A DNA stretch of 64,000 nucleotides from Trebonia sp963777905. GTDB taxonomy: Bacteria > Actinomycetota > Actinomycetes > Streptosporangiales > Streptosporangiaceae. The notes below the pieces were generated by a model that saw nothing but the letters and a program-made list of their open reading frames with translations, did no database searches and was not told where the DNA came from. Positions 26,601 to 34,943 of this stretch are shown one piece after another (positions within the stretch are counted from its first letter, which is position 1; the number at the start of each line of letters is the position of its first letter). The stretch covers positions 62,001 to 126,000 of the forward strand of contig CAVZSM010000041.1 in NCBI GenBank assembly GCA_963777905.1, read 5' to 3'. A program made the translations under genes and the position numbers.

Positions 26601-27182
26601 CTGCTGCAGGCCGCCGTGGTGTACGGCTACTTCCGGTGCGTGAGCGAGGGGAACGACCTCATCGTGCTGTCGGAGTCGGGATCGGAGCTGGAGCGGTTCA
26701 GCTTCCCCCGGCAGCGCCGCGACGCGCGGCTGTGCCTGGCCGACTTCTTCCGGCCGCGCGCGGCCGGGGAGACCGACGTGGTGGCGTTCCAGCTCGCCAC
26801 CATGGGGTCGGCGATCTCGACCGCGACGGCGGAATTGTTCGCGAAGAACGCCTACCGCGAATACCTGGAGCTGCACGGGCTGTCCGTCCAGCTCACCGAG
26901 GCGCTGGCGGAGTACTGGCACGTGCGGGTGCGGCGGGAGCTGGGCATCTCGGCCGCGGACCCGGCAGAGCTGGCGGAGTTCTTCGACGTGCGCTACCAGG
27001 GCGCGCGGTACTCGATCGGCTACCCCGCCTGCCCGGACCTGGCCGATCGGGCCAAGATCGCAAGGCTGCTCGACCCGGCGCGGATCGGCGTGGAGCTGTC
27101 GGAGGAGATGCAGCTGCACCCGGAGCAGTCCACCGACGCGATCGTCGTGCACCACCCGCAGGCGAAGTACTTCTCTGTCTAG
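23646..27182 (+). CDS. metH: Cobalamin-dependent methionine synthase
   Basis: About 1178 residues in four modules. The homocysteine-binding barrel begins at VVVADGAMGTML and has zinc ligands in LNCATG and GGCCGTTPEH. The pterin-binding barrel contains FLAIGERTNANGSKAFRE. The B12 domain has the lower-ligand motif GDVHDIGKNLVDIIL. The reactivation domain ends near GYPACPDLADRAKI. It transfers methyl from 5-methyl-THF to homocysteine. I prefer ATG 23646 (MSGRAITQ, AGGAG just upstream) to an in-frame GTG at 23610 that overlaps a candidate promoter; the difference is 12 residues before the conserved core. It could recycle 5-methyl-THF produced by the LigM-type enzyme at 42525. Confidence 0.95.
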   Translation: MSGRAITQVTERAVALRGALTERVVVADGAMGTMLQASEATLADFRGHEGCNEVLNVTRPDIVRAVHDAYFDAGADCVTTNTFGANLGNLSEYDIPERIAELSEAGARLAREAADASAAAVGRPRWVLGSIGPGTKLPTLGHVTFRELRDSYYENAAGLLRGGADALIIETCPDLLQAKAAIIGAKRAVAALAPDALVIAQLTIETTGTMLLGSEIGAALTALEPLGVDVIGLNCATGPGEMSEHLRYLAAHARIPISCEPNAGLPELTSDGAYYPLTPGELADAHDRFTAEFGLSLVGGCCGTTPEHIAALVERLGAGQARPAGRPLGRRSPDPEPGVASLYSHVPFRQDTAFLAIGERTNANGSKAFREAMIADKFEDCVAIARGQTRDGAHLLDVCVDYVGRDGVADMREIAGRLATAATLPLVLDSTEPAVIEAGLELIGGRAVVNSVNYEDGDGPDSRIARLMPLIKEHGAAVVALTIDERGQARTAPWKVEVAERLIRDLTGTWGMHTEDIIVDCLTFPIATGQEETRRDALETIEAIGELKRRYPEVQTTLGVSNVSFGLKPAARAVLNSVFLAECVQAGLDSAIVHPSKIMPLARIPEEQREVALDLVYDRRRPGYDPLAKMLELFEGVDATSAKAERAAELAGLPLWDRLKRRIIDGERNGLEADLDLALAERPALEIVNDVLLDGMKTVGELFGSGQMQLPFVLQSAEVMKASVGYLEPHMERADAGGRGKIVLATVRGDVHDIGKNLVDIILSNNGYDVVNIGIKQPISSIISAAEEHRADVIGMSGLLVKSTVVMRDNLAELNSRGIAARWPVLLGGAALTRAYVEQDLAALFQGEVRYARDAFEGLRLMSAAMAVKRGEPGAALPELRTRRVRARASAAETAEQDDPAVSSVRSGDISAENPVPEPPFFGTRVVKGVPLAEYGAYLDERATFMGQWGLKPSRKEGGPGYEELVETEGRPRLRMWLERAQTEGLLQAAVVYGYFRCVSEGNDLIVLSESGSELERFSFPRQRRDARLCLADFFRPRAAGETDVVAFQLATMGSAISTATAELFAKNAYREYLELHGLSVQLTEALAEYWHVRVRRELGISAADPAELAEFFDVRYQGARYSIGYPACPDLADRAKIARLLDPARIGVELSEEMQLHPEQSTDAIVVHHPQAKYFSV

Positions 27183-27187
27183 TCCGG

Positions 27188-28013
27188 CTAGTCGGGCGGC
27201 TCGAGGTCGTCGTACTCGCGGACGGCGGCCAGCAGCCCGTCGGGTCCGCGTTCGCAGACGCACAGCCCGGCCTGCGGCGGCAGCTCGCGGCCGCCCCAGC
27301 GGACGCAGTTGTACTCGATGGCGCAGCGCACGCCGTCGTCGGTAATGACGCAGGGCCGCAGGCTGACGCCGCCGCCCGCGCTGAACAGGGCGGCGAAGAA
27401 CGAGCGGAGCTCCGCCTCGCCGCGGTGGGCGGCCTGCGGGCCGGCGGCCTCGCGGTAGTACCCGTCCGGCGCGAAGGTGCCGACCACCGCGTCGGCGTCG
27501 CCGGCGCCAAGCGCGGCGCTGAAGCGGCCGACGACATCTCCCGGCAGGTCCGCCGCCGAGCTGAGGATGGCGGGCCTGGCGTGCTCGCGGCGCCCGTCGA
27601 CCTGCCACTGGCTGCAGTAGGTGCGGAATACCACCGAACGGTCGTCGCGGGATTCGGCGACGACGGCCACCGGCCAGAGCTGTTCCTGCCCGTCCCCGTC
27701 TAGGCGCGCGAGCAGCTCCACGACCGCCCGCCCGCCGCGCGACGGTAGCGGTCACTGTGTCAACCCGGGCGTGCCGCTCCGCCAGCAGGGACTGGCTCTG
27801 GCTGACGAAGTGCCGCAGCTGCCGGTGACCGCGGACCTCACCGGCGCGCGGGTCGTAGATGACCACCTCACCTGGCCACACGGTCTCCAGGGCCCGAACG
27901 TCACCGTCGTTCAGCGCGGTGACGTACTGCCGCACGGGGTCGGCCTGGCCCGCGGCGCGCGTTTGCTGCCGGGCCAGCTCCATGGCACTGGCGAAGTCAG
28001 GAAACCAGGGCAT
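27188..28013 (-). pseudogene. Tandem NTF2/SnoaL-like protein, frameshifted
   Basis: From 28013 the frame encodes MPWFPDFASAMELARQ and the first half of an NTF2-like domain (YVTALNDGDVRALETVWPGEVVIYDPRAGEV), then goes out of frame near 27735. The neighbouring frame resumes with VELLARLDGDGQEQLWPVAVV, completes domain 1 and continues through a second NTF2-like domain (VVGRFSAALGAGDADAVVGTFAPDGYYREAAG) to 27188. Removing one base in the run around 27730-27740 gives 275 codons and two complete domains. SnoaL/NTF2 folds serve many enzymes and binders, so no activity is proposed. The break could be an assembly insertion. Confidence 0.68.
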
Positions 28014-28176
28014 CCGCCACCACCTTGAGTTTTATATGCACGGCCGTTGCTCCTAAAATTCGTCTGGTTCCGGCTGGTGGCTCCGGTCGCCATTCTCCGC
28101 TGCTCCGGGGGCCCACGGGAAGTCCCGTGGCCAGGCGCCGGTGCTGAGCTGAAGGGCCGAGCCGAAGGGGAGAGAC

Positions 28177-28830
28177 GTGACAGACGGGCTCGCGGCGGTG
28201 CTGTTCGACATGGACGGGCTGCTCGTGGACACCGAGCCGCTGTGGCTGGAGACGGAGACCGAGGTGATGGCGCGGCTCGGCGCGCCGTGGACGCCGGAGG
28301 ACCAGCAGGCACTGCTCGGCGGCAGCATGGCGCGGACGGTCGGCTACCTGCTGGCCAGGGCGACCAGGCCCGCGCCGCCTGAGACGGTCGAGCGCTGGAT
28401 GATCGAGGGCGTGCTGGCCCGGGTGCGGGCCGGCGGGGTCGCGGTGCGGCCAGGGGTGCGCGCGCTGCTCGCCGAGGTGGCTCGTGCCGGCTTGCCGCAT
28501 GCGCTGGTGACGTCCTCGCAGCGGGTGTTCGCCGAGGCCGTGCTCGACGCCACCGGGATCACGTTCCCGCTGACCGTGTGCGCCGAGGATGCGACCGCGG
28601 GCAAGCCGGACCCGGAGCCGTACCTGCTGGCCGCCAAGCTGCTCGACGTGGACCCGGTGCGGTGCGTCGCGCTCGAGGACTCGCCGAACGGCGTCGCGTC
28701 CGCCACGGCGGCCGGCTGCCGCGTGCTGGCGGTGCCGTCGCTGGTGCCGATCCCGCCCGCGCCCGGGCGGGTCGTGGTGGCGTCGCTAGCCGGGGTCAGC
28801 CTCGGCGAACTCCGCCGGATCGCCGCCTGA
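28177..28830 (+). CDS. HAD-family phosphatase (beta-phosphoglucomutase-like)
   Basis: A 217-residue HAD subfamily IA hydrolase. Motif I is LFDMDGLLVDTEPLW (nucleophile Asp and acid/base Asp), motif II VTSSQR, motif III the Lys in AGKPDPEPYLLAA, and motif IV LEDSPNGVASATAAG. The helical cap lies between about residues 20 and 85. This arrangement fits phosphatases of small phosphorylated metabolites or beta-phosphoglucomutase relatives. It starts at GTG 28177. It is divergent from the broken NTF2-like gene and upstream of a small membrane protein. Confidence 0.9.
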   Translation: MTDGLAAVLFDMDGLLVDTEPLWLETETEVMARLGAPWTPEDQQALLGGSMARTVGYLLARATRPAPPETVERWMIEGVLARVRAGGVAVRPGVRALLAEVARAGLPHALVTSSQRVFAEAVLDATGITFPLTVCAEDATAGKPDPEPYLLAAKLLDVDPVRCVALEDSPNGVASATAAGCRVLAVPSLVPIPPAPGRVVVASLAGVSLGELRRIAA

Positions 28831-28922
28831 CGCTCAGCCTCGCGGCCTACGCCTCGCGGGCGTTTCAGGCACTCTGCCCGGTGTGTCACGATGGAGTGAG
28901 CAAGCTACGTCGGAGGCGAGTC

Positions 28923-29468
28923 ATGGGATACAACAGCATCGCCTGGCTTCCGCTGACCGCCGGTCTGACGGCGATCGGCATGATCCTCAGCTACTACGCA
29001 TACCGCCGCCGCGGGCTGCGCTCGGCGCTGCGCTGGGCCGCCGTGTCGCTGCTGCCGATCGCGGCGTACCTGACCGGGTCGATCGAGATGTTCTGGAAGA
29101 TCGGGACCGCGATCGGGGACTTCGCCACCGGCTTCGTGTTCTCACCGGTCAAGTGGGCCGGCATCGCCGTGGCCGGGCTCGCGGTGGTGCTGTACCTCGC
29201 GAGCGGCGGACGGGAGCGGCGCAAGGCCGCGCGGGAGGCGCGGAAGGCGGCCAGGGACGGCCGCCGGGCCGAGGCGGGGCAGTCCACAGCTGGCGGGGGT
29301 CCGGGCAGCCTGGAAGCGGGCGACGCCACGCGGACCCTGCCGGCCAGCCGGCTGCCTGAGCCCGTGTCGGCGTCAGCCAAGAAGCCAGCGAAGGCCGGCA
29401 AGACGGCCGCGCCGGCCGACGACGACATGAAGGACATCGAGGACATCCTCCGCAAGCGAGGCATCTGA
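28923..29468 (+). CDS. Small membrane protein of unknown function
   Basis: A 181-residue protein with three hydrophobic segments (about residues 8-24, 36-54 and 74-96) and a long basic, Ala/Lys/Arg-rich cytoplasmic tail ending DDDMKDIEDILRKRGI. Related actinobacterial proteins are sometimes labelled cellulose synthase in databases, a label that nothing in this sequence supports. GGAGGCG precedes the ATG at 28923. It may be co-transcribed with the HAD gene 92 bases upstream. Confidence 0.75.
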   Translation: MGYNSIAWLPLTAGLTAIGMILSYYAYRRRGLRSALRWAAVSLLPIAAYLTGSIEMFWKIGTAIGDFATGFVFSPVKWAGIAVAGLAVVLYLASGGRERRKAAREARKAARDGRRAEAGQSTAGGGPGSLEAGDATRTLPASRLPEPVSASAKKPAKAGKTAAPADDDMKDIEDILRKRGI

Positions 29469-29853
29469 CTTCGGGTCACCAGTCGCCCTGGACTTCGTTG
29501 AGGTTGCCGTCCCTGAGCTGTGCCCCTGAGCTGTGCCCCTGAGCTGTACCGCCGCTCCGGTCCCACGAGTCACATCAGTCACACTGGTCTCTTGTAACAC
29601 GTTCGTTGCACACTACTTCTTGGATGTGTCGAAGGTGACGGATAGATCCGATTTATGTCACGATCGGGCCACGATGCCCATCCCGGTCTGGTATCCATGG
29701 CCAGAATGCGGAACCTTGTCTCTAGCGCCGAAAGATCTACGCGAAAACGCAGGTCGTTCCGCATGTTGTCAGGATTACCAGCCGGTAGTCTTGGCGGCTC
29801 AGGCAAGAAGCTCCGGGTAAGCAGCGTCAGTAGATGGGCAGGTAGAGCAGCAC
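29469..29853. other. 385-base gene-free region upstream of the peptide importer
   Basis: I see no convincing gene. It begins with a three-copy 13-bp tandem repeat at 29511-29549, listed separately. The rest has lower GC with stretches such as TTGTAACACG and GATTTATGTCACGATC, consistent with promoter DNA for the importer operon starting at 29854. A possible short minus-strand frame (29579-29896) has no recognisable protein. Confidence 0.6.
29511..29549. repeat. Three 13-bp tandem repeats CCCTGAGCTGTGC
   Basis: Copies at 29511-29523, 29524-29536 and 29537-29549 are exact apart from one base in the last (GTAC for GTGC). They lie about 40 bases after the small membrane-protein gene and about 300 bases upstream of the importer. 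Confidence 0.85.
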
Positions 29854-30849
29854 GTGGCCGTTTCGCTTGAACCCGTACCGGGTCACAGCGGACCATCGCC
29901 AGCGGACGAAGCCGGAGTCACGTCTGCCGGCGTCCCCATCGAGGGCAGGTCGCTGGGCCAGATCGCGTGGCGACGGCTGCGCAAGGACCGGGTCGCGATG
30001 GCGGGCGGGGTCATCATCATCCTCCTCATCCTGGTCGCGCTCATCGGCCCGCACCTGGTGCAGAACCCCAACGCCTACAACTCGAACCTGATCAACCCGA
30101 CGTTCAGCCGCCCCTACGGCCCATGGGGCGGCATCAGCCTGGCGCACCCCCTCGGCGTCGAGCCGGTGAACGGCCGGGACATGCTCGCCAGGGTCGTGGT
30201 CGGCGCGCAGTACTCGCTGCTGATCGGCTTCCTCGCGACGGTCCTCGCCGTGGTCATCGGGGTGTTCTTCGGCATCATCGCCGGGTACTTCGGCGGCTGG
30301 ATCGACGCGGTGATCGCCCGCGCCATGGACGTGTTCCTCGCGTTCCCGCTGCTGGTGTTCGCGATCGCCCTCATCGGCGTGATCCCGAGCTCCGCGTTTG
30401 GACTGTCCGGAAACCAGCTGCGCGTAAGCCTGCTCGTATTCGTCATCGGGTTTTTCGCCTGGCCTTATATGGGGCGGATTATCCGCGGCCAGGTGCTATC
30501 CCTGCGGGAACGGGAATTCGTGGACGCGGCGCGCAGCATCGGCGCGCGCGGCCCGTACATTCTCTTCCGCGAGCTGCTGCCCAACCTGGTGGCGCCGATC
30601 CTGGTGTACTCGACCCTGCTGATCCCGACAAACATCCTGTTCGAAGCGGCCCTCGACTACCTCGGCGTCGGGCTCATCCCGCCGACCCCGAGCTGGGGCC
30701 AGATGCTTTCCAACGCGGTATCCAATGGTTTCTATTACATAGATCCGATGTACATGATAATTCCGGGCGTGGCCATCTTCATTACGGTCATGGCCTTCAA
30801 CCTATTCGGCGACGGGCTGCGCGACGCGCTTGACCCGCGTGGGCACTGA
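29854..30849 (+). CDS. Oligopeptide ABC transporter permease (DppC/OppC type)
   Basis: A 331-residue permease with an N-terminal OppC-type region (LGQIAWRRLRKDRVAMAGGVII), six membrane segments, a large external loop near residues 75-115, and the EAA motif EFVDAARSIGARGPYILFRELLPN that docks on the ATPases. The C-terminus NLFGDGLRDALDPR is typical of the family. It starts with GTG 29854. Unusually, this permease comes first in its operon, ahead of the binding protein. Confidence 0.92.
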   Translation: MAVSLEPVPGHSGPSPADEAGVTSAGVPIEGRSLGQIAWRRLRKDRVAMAGGVIIILLILVALIGPHLVQNPNAYNSNLINPTFSRPYGPWGGISLAHPLGVEPVNGRDMLARVVVGAQYSLLIGFLATVLAVVIGVFFGIIAGYFGGWIDAVIARAMDVFLAFPLLVFAIALIGVIPSSAFGLSGNQLRVSLLVFVIGFFAWPYMGRIIRGQVLSLREREFVDAARSIGARGPYILFRELLPNLVAPILVYSTLLIPTNILFEAALDYLGVGLIPPTPSWGQMLSNAVSNGFYYIDPMYMIIPGVAIFITVMAFNLFGDGLRDALDPRGH

Positions 30850-30889
30850 TTCCGGAGCCGATTATTCCGTGAAAGGAGACGTGCCGCAT

Positions 30890-32668
30890 ATGAGAAGACG
30901 AAGCAGGCTCGCGTTCGCCGCATGCGCGGTCGCGGCGGGGCTGACCCTCGCGGCGTGCTCAAGCGGCGGGGGGACGAGTTCGAGCGGCGGCTCAAGCGGC
31001 GGAAGCTCGGCGTCCGGCAGCAACGCGGCCTTCAACGCGGGGGTCACCAAAGTGGTGAACCCCTCGACGAAGAAGGGCGGCACGCTGACCTTCGCGCTGA
31101 GCAGCACCCCCGACTCGTTCGACCCGGGCAACACGTACTACGCCTGGACGTTCGACATGACCAGGCTGTGGGCGACCCCGCTGGTCACCTACAAGTCCTG
31201 CCCCGGCGCCTGCGGCAACACGCTGGTGCCCGGCATCGCGACCAGCCTCGGCCAGGTGAGCGCCAACGGCCTGGTGTGGACCTACCACCTCAAGCCGGGC
31301 CTGAAGTTCGAGGACGGCACGCCGGTCACCTCAGCTGACGTCAAGTACGCGGTCGAGCGCACCTACGACAGGTCCGTGCTGGCCAACGGCCCGACCTACT
31401 TCCCCGTGCTGCTGGCGGACCCGAAGTACCCGGGCCCGTACAAGGACAAGACGGGAAACCTGACGTCGATCACGACGCCGGACGCGTCCACGATCCAGTT
31501 CCACCTGCAGTCGCCGTTCCCGGACTTCAACTACGTGGCGTCGCTGCCGCAGACGGCTCCGGTGCCGCCGTCCAAGGACACCGGGTCCAACTACCAGCTG
31601 CACCCGCTGTCCACCGGGCCTTACATGTTCCAGAGCTACTCGGTGAACAAGCAGGCCGTCCTGGTGCCGAACCCGAACTGGACGCCGAATGAGGACCCGC
31701 AGGTCAGCCAGCTGGCCAGCAAGGTCATCATCAACCTGAACGTGAACGGGGCGGACCTCGACAACCGGCTGCTGGCCGGGGACATCGACATCGACGCGCA
31801 GGGCATCGGCGTGCAGGCCGCGACGCGGGCGAAGATCCTGTCCAACCCGTCGCTGGAGAAGGACGCCGACGCCTCGCCCGGCAACCGCGAGTGGTTCACC
31901 TACATCAACACCAAGGTGGCGCCGCTGAACAACGTGGCGTGCCGCCAGGCGGTCGAGTACGCGGCGAACAAGACCGACCTGCAGACCGCCTGGGGCGGCC
32001 CGTACGCCGGCGGCCAGATCGCCACGACGCTGCTGCTGCCGGGGATGGGCGGGTACACCTCGTTCGACCAGTACAACGCGAAGACGGACCCGACAGGCGA
32101 CCTCACCGCGGCGAAGGCGGCGCTGGCCAAGTGCGGCCACCCGAACGGCTTCACCGTCGGCGCGTCGTACCGCAGCGACCGAGGGGCCGAGACGGCGGCC
32201 GTGCAGGCCCTGCAGGCGTCGCTGGCCCGGGTGGGCATCCAGCTCCAGCTGCACGGCTACCCATCGGGCACCTACTACACCGACTTCGCCGGCTCGCCGA
32301 ACTACGTGCACCAGCACAACCTCGGCGTCCTCATGGGCGGCTGGTCGCCTGACTGGCCGGACGGCTACGGCATGATGGACGAGCTCATCAACGGGAACAC
32401 CATCGCTCCCTCGGGCAACACCAACATTGGCGAGCTGAACGACCCGACGATCAACGCCATGTTCACGCAGGCGGCGAGCCCGACGCTCACCGAGGCGCAG
32501 CGGGAAGCCATCTACGGCCAGATCGACAAGGCGGCGATGGCCCAAGCGGTGATCCTGCCGAACGTCTACGCCACCAACCTGCTCTACCGGAACCCGGCGG
32601 TGACCAACGTGTACACCATGACGCCGTTCGGGATGTACAACTACGGCGTCATGGGCGTCAGCAGCTAG
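30890..32668 (+). CDS. Oligopeptide-binding lipoprotein
   Basis: A 592-residue SBP_bac_5 protein. The lipoprotein signal peptide ends LTLAACSSGGG (lipobox LAAC, about residue 22), followed by a Ser/Gly linker. Mature features include GGTLTFALSSTPDSFDPGNTY, LKPGLKFEDGTPVTSADV (the family signature region) and the C-terminal half with SYRSDRGAETAAVQ. It captures peptides, or other substrates such as nickel or sugars in relatives, outside the membrane. I chose ATG 30890; an in-frame GTG lies 9 bases upstream, nearer the AAAGGAG site. It is followed by a strong hairpin at 32718. Confidence 0.9.
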   Translation: MRRRSRLAFAACAVAAGLTLAACSSGGGTSSSGGSSGGSSASGSNAAFNAGVTKVVNPSTKKGGTLTFALSSTPDSFDPGNTYYAWTFDMTRLWATPLVTYKSCPGACGNTLVPGIATSLGQVSANGLVWTYHLKPGLKFEDGTPVTSADVKYAVERTYDRSVLANGPTYFPVLLADPKYPGPYKDKTGNLTSITTPDASTIQFHLQSPFPDFNYVASLPQTAPVPPSKDTGSNYQLHPLSTGPYMFQSYSVNKQAVLVPNPNWTPNEDPQVSQLASKVIINLNVNGADLDNRLLAGDIDIDAQGIGVQAATRAKILSNPSLEKDADASPGNREWFTYINTKVAPLNNVACRQAVEYAANKTDLQTAWGGPYAGGQIATTLLLPGMGGYTSFDQYNAKTDPTGDLTAAKAALAKCGHPNGFTVGASYRSDRGAETAAVQALQASLARVGIQLQLHGYPSGTYYTDFAGSPNYVHQHNLGVLMGGWSPDWPDGYGMMDELINGNTIAPSGNTNIGELNDPTINAMFTQAASPTLTEAQREAIYGQIDKAAMAQAVILPNVYATNLLYRNPAVTNVYTMTPFGMYNYGVMGVSS

Positions 32669-32717
32669 CCGCGCCGGCCAGCGAGACGGTGCCTGACGTC
32701 ACGAGTTAGGAGGGAGC

Positions 32718-32767
32718 GGCGCCCGGCCCTGGTCATCCGCGAGAACGCGGTGGCCGGGCCGGGCGCC
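32718..32767 (+). terminator. GC-rich hairpin between binding-protein and permease genes
   Basis: GGCGCCCGGCCC (32718-32729) and GGGCCGGGCGCC (32756-32767) form a 12-bp perfect stem; inside, CCGCG and CGCGG make a second small hairpin. With no T-run it more likely attenuates read-through or shields the binding-protein mRNA 3' end, giving more binding protein than permease, as known for other SBP operons. Confidence 0.65.
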
Positions 32768-32781
32768 CGCCCACGTAGGCC

Positions 32782-33789
32782 ATGATCACGTTCATCATCC
32801 GCCGCCTGATCACGACGGTCTTCCTGCTGGTCGTGGTCAGCATCATCACGTTCGCGATCTTCTTCCTGATCCCGCGGCTCGCGGGACAGAACTCCTACGA
32901 GCTCGCGGCGCAGTACGTCGGCCGCAACCCCACGCGGTCGGCGATCTTGCAGATGGAGGCCAAGCTCAACCTGAACGCGCCGCTGGTCGTGCAGTACTGG
33001 CACTTCCTGTGGGGCATCGTGGCCGGCACGCACTACAACTCGGGCCCGAGCGTGACGTACTGCGCGCCGCCGTGCTTCGGTTACTCGTTCCGCAGTCAGC
33101 AGCCGGTGTGGCCGCAGATGGTGGCCGCGCTGCCGGTGACGCTGTCGCTGGCCATCGGGGCGGCAGTCCTGTGGCTGATCGGCGGCGTGTCGGTGGGCGT
33201 GCTGTCCGCGCTGCGCCGGGGCACCCTGTTCGACCGGTTCTCGATGGGCGTGGCGCTGGCCGGCGTGTCGCTGCCTATCTTCTTCACCGGGCTGATCTCG
33301 CTCGAGCTGTTCAGCTACAAGTGGCCCATCTTCCCGAACGTGACGTACGTCCCGATCACCACTAACCCGGCGCTGTGGGCGCGGAACCTCGTGCTGCCGT
33401 GGGTCACCCTCGCGTTCCTTTACGCGGCCCTGTACGCGCGGCTGACCAGGGCCGGCATGCTGGAGACAATGAGCGAGGACTTCATCCGCACCGCCCGCGC
33501 GAAGGGACTGCGGGAACGGAACGTGGTCGTGCGGCACGGGCTGCGGGCGGCCCTGACGCCGATCCTGACCATTTTCGGCATGGACCTCGGGCTGCTGCTT
33601 GGCGGCGCGATCCTCACCGAGACCACGTTCTCGCTGCCCGGCCTCGGCCAGTTCACCCTCCTCGCCATCCAGAACCAGGACTTTCCCGAGATCATGGGCG
33701 TGGTGCTGCTCGCCGCGTTCTTCATCGTGATAGCGAACATGCTGGTGGACATCTTGTACGCGGTGATCGACCCGAGGGTGAGGGTGTAG
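32782..33789 (+). CDS. Oligopeptide ABC transporter permease (DppB/OppB type)
   Basis: A 335-residue permease with six membrane segments. The N-terminal helix (MITFIIRRLITTVFLLVVVS), the conserved block QYWHFLWGIV, the EAA loop DFIRTARAKGLRERNVVVRHGLRAAL and the ending FFIVIANMLVDILYAVIDPRVRV define the OppB family. An extra loop with two cysteines (CAPPCFGYSF) lies on the external side near residue 95. It pairs with the DppC-type permease at 29854. Confidence 0.93.
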   Translation: MITFIIRRLITTVFLLVVVSIITFAIFFLIPRLAGQNSYELAAQYVGRNPTRSAILQMEAKLNLNAPLVVQYWHFLWGIVAGTHYNSGPSVTYCAPPCFGYSFRSQQPVWPQMVAALPVTLSLAIGAAVLWLIGGVSVGVLSALRRGTLFDRFSMGVALAGVSLPIFFTGLISLELFSYKWPIFPNVTYVPITTNPALWARNLVLPWVTLAFLYAALYARLTRAGMLETMSEDFIRTARAKGLRERNVVVRHGLRAALTPILTIFGMDLGLLLGGAILTETTFSLPGLGQFTLLAIQNQDFPEIMGVVLLAAFFIVIANMLVDILYAVIDPRVRV

Positions 33790-33791
33790 TT

Positions 33792-34943
33792 ATGGCCATG
33801 CTTGAGGTCCGCGACCTGCACGTGCAGTTCCGGACCGACGACGGCCTGGTCAAGGCGGTGGACGGGCTCTCGTTCGATCTGGAGCGGGGCCGGACGCTCG
33901 GCATCGTCGGCGAGTCCGGCTCCGGCAAGAGCGTGACGAGCCTGGCCATCATGGGCCTGCACCGCAGCAGCGACAAGGGCAGCGGCACCGAGATCACCGG
34001 CCAGATCAGGCTCGACGACGAGGACCTGGTCAGCTCGAGTGCGGAACGGGTGCGCCAGCTGCGCGGCAGCAAGATGGCGATGATCTTCCAGGACCCGCTG
34101 TCCGCGCTGCACCCGTACTACTCGGTCGGCGCCCAGATCAGCGAGGCGTACCGGGTGCACAACAAGGTGTCCAAGCAGGTCGCGCGCAAGCGGGCCATCG
34201 ACCTGCTCGGCCGGGTGGGCATCCCGCAGCCGACGGTCCGGGTAGACGACTACCCGCACCAGTTCTCCGGCGGCATGCGGCAGCGCGCGATGATCGCGAT
34301 GGCGCTGTCCTGCGACCCCGAGCTGCTGATCGCGGACGAGCCGACCACCGCCCTCGACGTCACCGTACAGGCCCAGATCCTCGACCTGATCGTGGACCTG
34401 CAGGCCGAGTTCGGCTCGGCGGTCATCATCATCACCCACGACCTCGGCGTGGTGGCGGAGGTCGCCGACGACGTCCTGGTCATGTACGCGGGGCGGGTGG
34501 CGGAGCACGGCAGCGGCGGCGACGTGTTCCTCGAGCCAGGGCACCCCTACACCTGGGGCCTGCTCGGCTCGATGCCGCGGCTCGACGTGGCGCGGCTGGA
34601 GCGGCTGCGCCCGATCCGCGGCACGCCGCCCAGCCTGATCCACGTGCCGTCCGGCTGCCCGTTCCACCCGCGCTGCAACTACCCGCCGCAGGTGGGCGGC
34701 GACCGGTGCAGCACCGAGATTCCGGTGCTCATGGAGACCGGCCCAGGGCATCGCGTGGCCTGTCACCTGATGCTGGCCAAGCAGCAGGAACTATGGGCGC
34801 AGCTGGCGCCAGGCGCCGCGACCGCCGCGGCTGAAGAGACCGCCGCGGCCGAAGAGACCGCCGCGGCCGAAGAGACCGCCGCCGCCGAGACCGCCGCCTC
34901 CGCCCAGCCCGGTGAGGACGTTACCGAAGTAGAGGCAACATGA
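33792..34943 (+). CDS. Oligopeptide ABC transporter ATP-binding protein (DppD/OppD type)
   Basis: A 383-residue ATPase. Walker A is GESGSGKSV, the signature FSGGMRQRAMIAMAL, Walker B LLIADEPTTALD, and switch His in ITHDLGVVAE. The OppD-type C-terminal region carries the Cys cluster CPFHPRCNYPPQ...C. A ~45-residue Ala/Glu extension follows, containing the hexapeptide TAAAEE three times (34821-34874), not usual for the family. Its stop overlaps the next ATPase start by 4 bases. Confidence 0.93.
   Translation: MAMLEVRDLHVQFRTDDGLVKAVDGLSFDLERGRTLGIVGESGSGKSVTSLAIMGLHRSSDKGSGTEITGQIRLDDEDLVSSSAERVRQLRGSKMAMIFQDPLSALHPYYSVGAQISEAYRVHNKVSKQVARKRAIDLLGRVGIPQPTVRVDDYPHQFSGGMRQRAMIAMALSCDPELLIADEPTTALDVTVQAQILDLIVDLQAEFGSAVIIITHDLGVVAEVADDVLVMYAGRVAEHGSGGDVFLEPGHPYTWGLLGSMPRLDVARLERLRPIRGTPPSLIHVPSGCPFHPRCNYPPQVGGDRCSTEIPVLMETGPGHRVACHLMLAKQQELWAQLAPGAATAAAEETAAAEETAAAEETAAAETAASAQPGEDVTEVEAT

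Noticed and set aside
29579..29896. A 105-residue minus-strand frame in the gap upstream of the peptide importer
   Set aside because: It overlaps the permease start, lacks a ribosome site and resembles no protein family I know.
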